Positions 63,034-64,000 of a DNA stretch of 64,000 nucleotides are shown piece after piece. The translations under genes were made by a program, and so were the position numbers. This DNA comes from Pseudomonas chlororaphis subsp. piscium (lineage in GTDB: Bacteria; Pseudomonadota; Gammaproteobacteria; Pseudomonadales; Pseudomonadaceae), in the NCBI RefSeq assembly GCF_003850345.1, contig NZ_CP027707.1, positions 4,402,001 to 4,466,000 on the forward strand, written 5' to 3'. How positions within the stretch are numbered: position 1 is the stretch's first letter; every line of letters begins with the position of its first letter. The notes under the pieces were generated by a model. The model saw only the letters and a program-made list of their open reading frames with translations, had not been told where the DNA came from and did no database searches.

Positions 63034-64000
63034 TCAACCGGCGGCCGAGGCCGCCGCTTTCGCCTCTTCGGGTACTTTGACGAAGATGCTGTAATTCGCC
63101 CCTTCCATCGCTTCGAAGGCGATGAGCTTTTCCACCAACGGACCGCTCAGCACCTTGCCGGCATTGAGCAGCAGCATGCCATTGTCGGCATTCAGGTTGC
63201 GCGCCAGGGTCATGCCGGCAGCCAGGTCTCGAGTGGTCAGGACCTTGACCGTCGGATCGCTCAGGGTGTCATCGCTGAGGAAGATTGCGCAGACCCCGAC
63301 GAAGTCCTCCACCAGCCCGGGGTCGTAGAGTTTGCCGGCGTACTTGCGAATGAACAGTAGCGCTTCAGCGCTGTTCATCTGCCGTTCGAGTATCAGCCCG
63401 CGCTGCAGCTCGATGAAATCCACCGCCAGCTTGAGCCAGCGCGAACCCAGCGGAATGGCCTCGCCCTTGAGGTGATCGGGAAAACCGCTACCGTCCCAGC
63501 GCTCCTGGTGATGCAGGATGATGCGCGCCGCGTCCTTCATCGGCTCCAGGGTCATCAGCAGCGACTCGCTCTGTTTCGGGTAGGCCTGGTACAGATCGAG
63601 CTCGGTGTAGGGCAGCAGGTCCGAAGGCGCGATCATCATGCTGTCGGTCCAGCCCAGCTTGCCGATGTTGTACAGCGCGGCGGCCATGGTCATGTCGCGG
63701 CTATCAGCTTCCCCCAGGCCATGGGTGGTGCAGTAGACACGAATCAGCTCGATGATCTGCCGGTTGGTCTGCTTGGACTTGGGCAAGCGCAGGTTCGCCA
63801 GCAGTGAAAACACCTCGGTGCCGGTCACGTAGCTGCGCTTGAGCTCTTCATACGCCAGATCGAGCATGTCGGCAGTCTGTTGCAGCTCGGCGGTGCGCGC
63901 CGCCACATGTTTTTCCAGGGTCGCGTTGAGCGTCTTCAACTGTTCGTTCTGCCGCCGGGTGAGCTTTTCCAGGCGCTTGCGCTCGCTCTCCGAATGACGA
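63034..64000 (-). CDS. HD-GYP-like signalling protein with degenerate HD site (5' end beyond window)
   Basis: The visible C-terminal ~320 residues show a coiled coil (EKHVAARTAELQQTADMLDLAYEEL) leading into an HD-GYP-fold domain, a class of c-di-GMP phosphodiesterases usually fused to a receiver. The HD dyad position reads AALYNIGKLG in place of A..LHDIGKIG, and the later motif reads HHQERWDGSGFP in place of HHE.WDGTGYP. Loss of the HD pair suggests it is catalytically inactive. The N-terminus, possibly a receiver, is cut off by the window edge. Confidence 0.82.
   Translation of the reverse strand, partial: RHSESERKRLEKLTRRQNEQLKTLNATLEKHVAARTAELQQTADMLDLAYEELKRSYVTGTEVFSLLANLRLPKSKQTNRQIIELIRVYCTTHGLGEADSRDMTMAAALYNIGKLGWTDSMMIAPSDLLPYTELDLYQAYPKQSESLLMTLEPMKDAARIILHHQERWDGSGFPDHLKGEAIPLGSRWLKLAVDFIELQRGLILERQMNSAEALLFIRKYAGKLYDPGLVEDFVGVCAIFLSDDTLSDPTVKVLTTRDLAAGMTLARNLNADNGMLLLNAGKVLSGPLVEKLIAFEAMEGANYSIFVKVPEEAKAAASAAG

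Noticed and set aside
1..64000. CRISPR array or phage/IS element
   Set aside because: No regularly spaced direct repeats; no transposase, integrase or phage structural gene was recognised.

Overview
The window looks like chromosome of a fluorescent-group Pseudomonas (P. fluorescens / P. protegens / P. chlororaphis type). The evidence is the high G+C with strong G/C at third codon positions, the lexA2-imuA-imuB-dnaE2 mutagenesis cassette, cyanide-insensitive-type cytochrome bd genes, and many Pseudomonas REP palindromes (core TGTAGGAGCGAGGCTTGCCC) between genes. The species is inferred; no rRNA or other taxonomic marker is present.

Layout, left to right. 1-13.5 kb is mostly minus strand: a UvrA paralogue without the UvrB-binding insert (cut by the window edge), a hybrid PAS sensor kinase, a three-lipoprotein operon (CsgG-like, DUF4810, DUF799), the SOS mutagenesis operon lexA2-imuA-imuB-dnaE2 with a GTACN4GTAC operator lying on the lexA2 start site, and a LysR regulator divergent from a secreted amidohydrolase. 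15.5-25 kb holds eptA (lipid A phosphoethanolamine transferase), a Gfo/Idh dehydrogenase with a DyP peroxidase, an AraC regulator divergent from an outer-membrane MetA-like protein, and an exported redox operon (c-type cytochrome lipoprotein, Tat FAD oxidase, Tat PLP enzyme).

25.4-34.4 kb is the most coherent functional unit: a TonB-dependent receptor, a beta-propeller phytase, and a dedicated ExbB-ExbD-TonB, transcribed leftward from a recognisable Pho box. A divergent unit, a membrane protein with a degenerate GGDEF domain plus an AraC regulator, has its own Pho box. I read this as a phosphate-starvation phytate-scavenging locus with a linked regulatory arm.

34.6-44.4 kb has gapN, a FUSC-family membrane protein, and nearly all the molybdenum cofactor genes (moeA, moaB, mobA, moaE, moaD, moaC, moaA) with a LysR regulator and a bestrophin-like channel. 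44.8-53.6 kb has two FdhF/YdeP-family molybdopterin oxidoreductases. The first is followed by cioA-cioB and two very small membrane-protein genes. A DyP peroxidase gene with an apparent one-base frameshift lies between. The cofactor genes and their likely clients are therefore adjacent.

53.9-64 kb has an EamA exporter divergent from an Lrp/AsnC regulator, a YceK-type lipoprotein, a YccA/BI-1 membrane protein, tRNA-Ser(UGA), then a patchy accessory stretch of small genes (GNAT, VOC, hypothetical proteins) with lower G+C in part, two divergent L,D-transpeptidases, and a partial HD-GYP-like protein whose HD dyad is missing.

No rRNA, CRISPR array, intact insertion sequence or prophage was seen.
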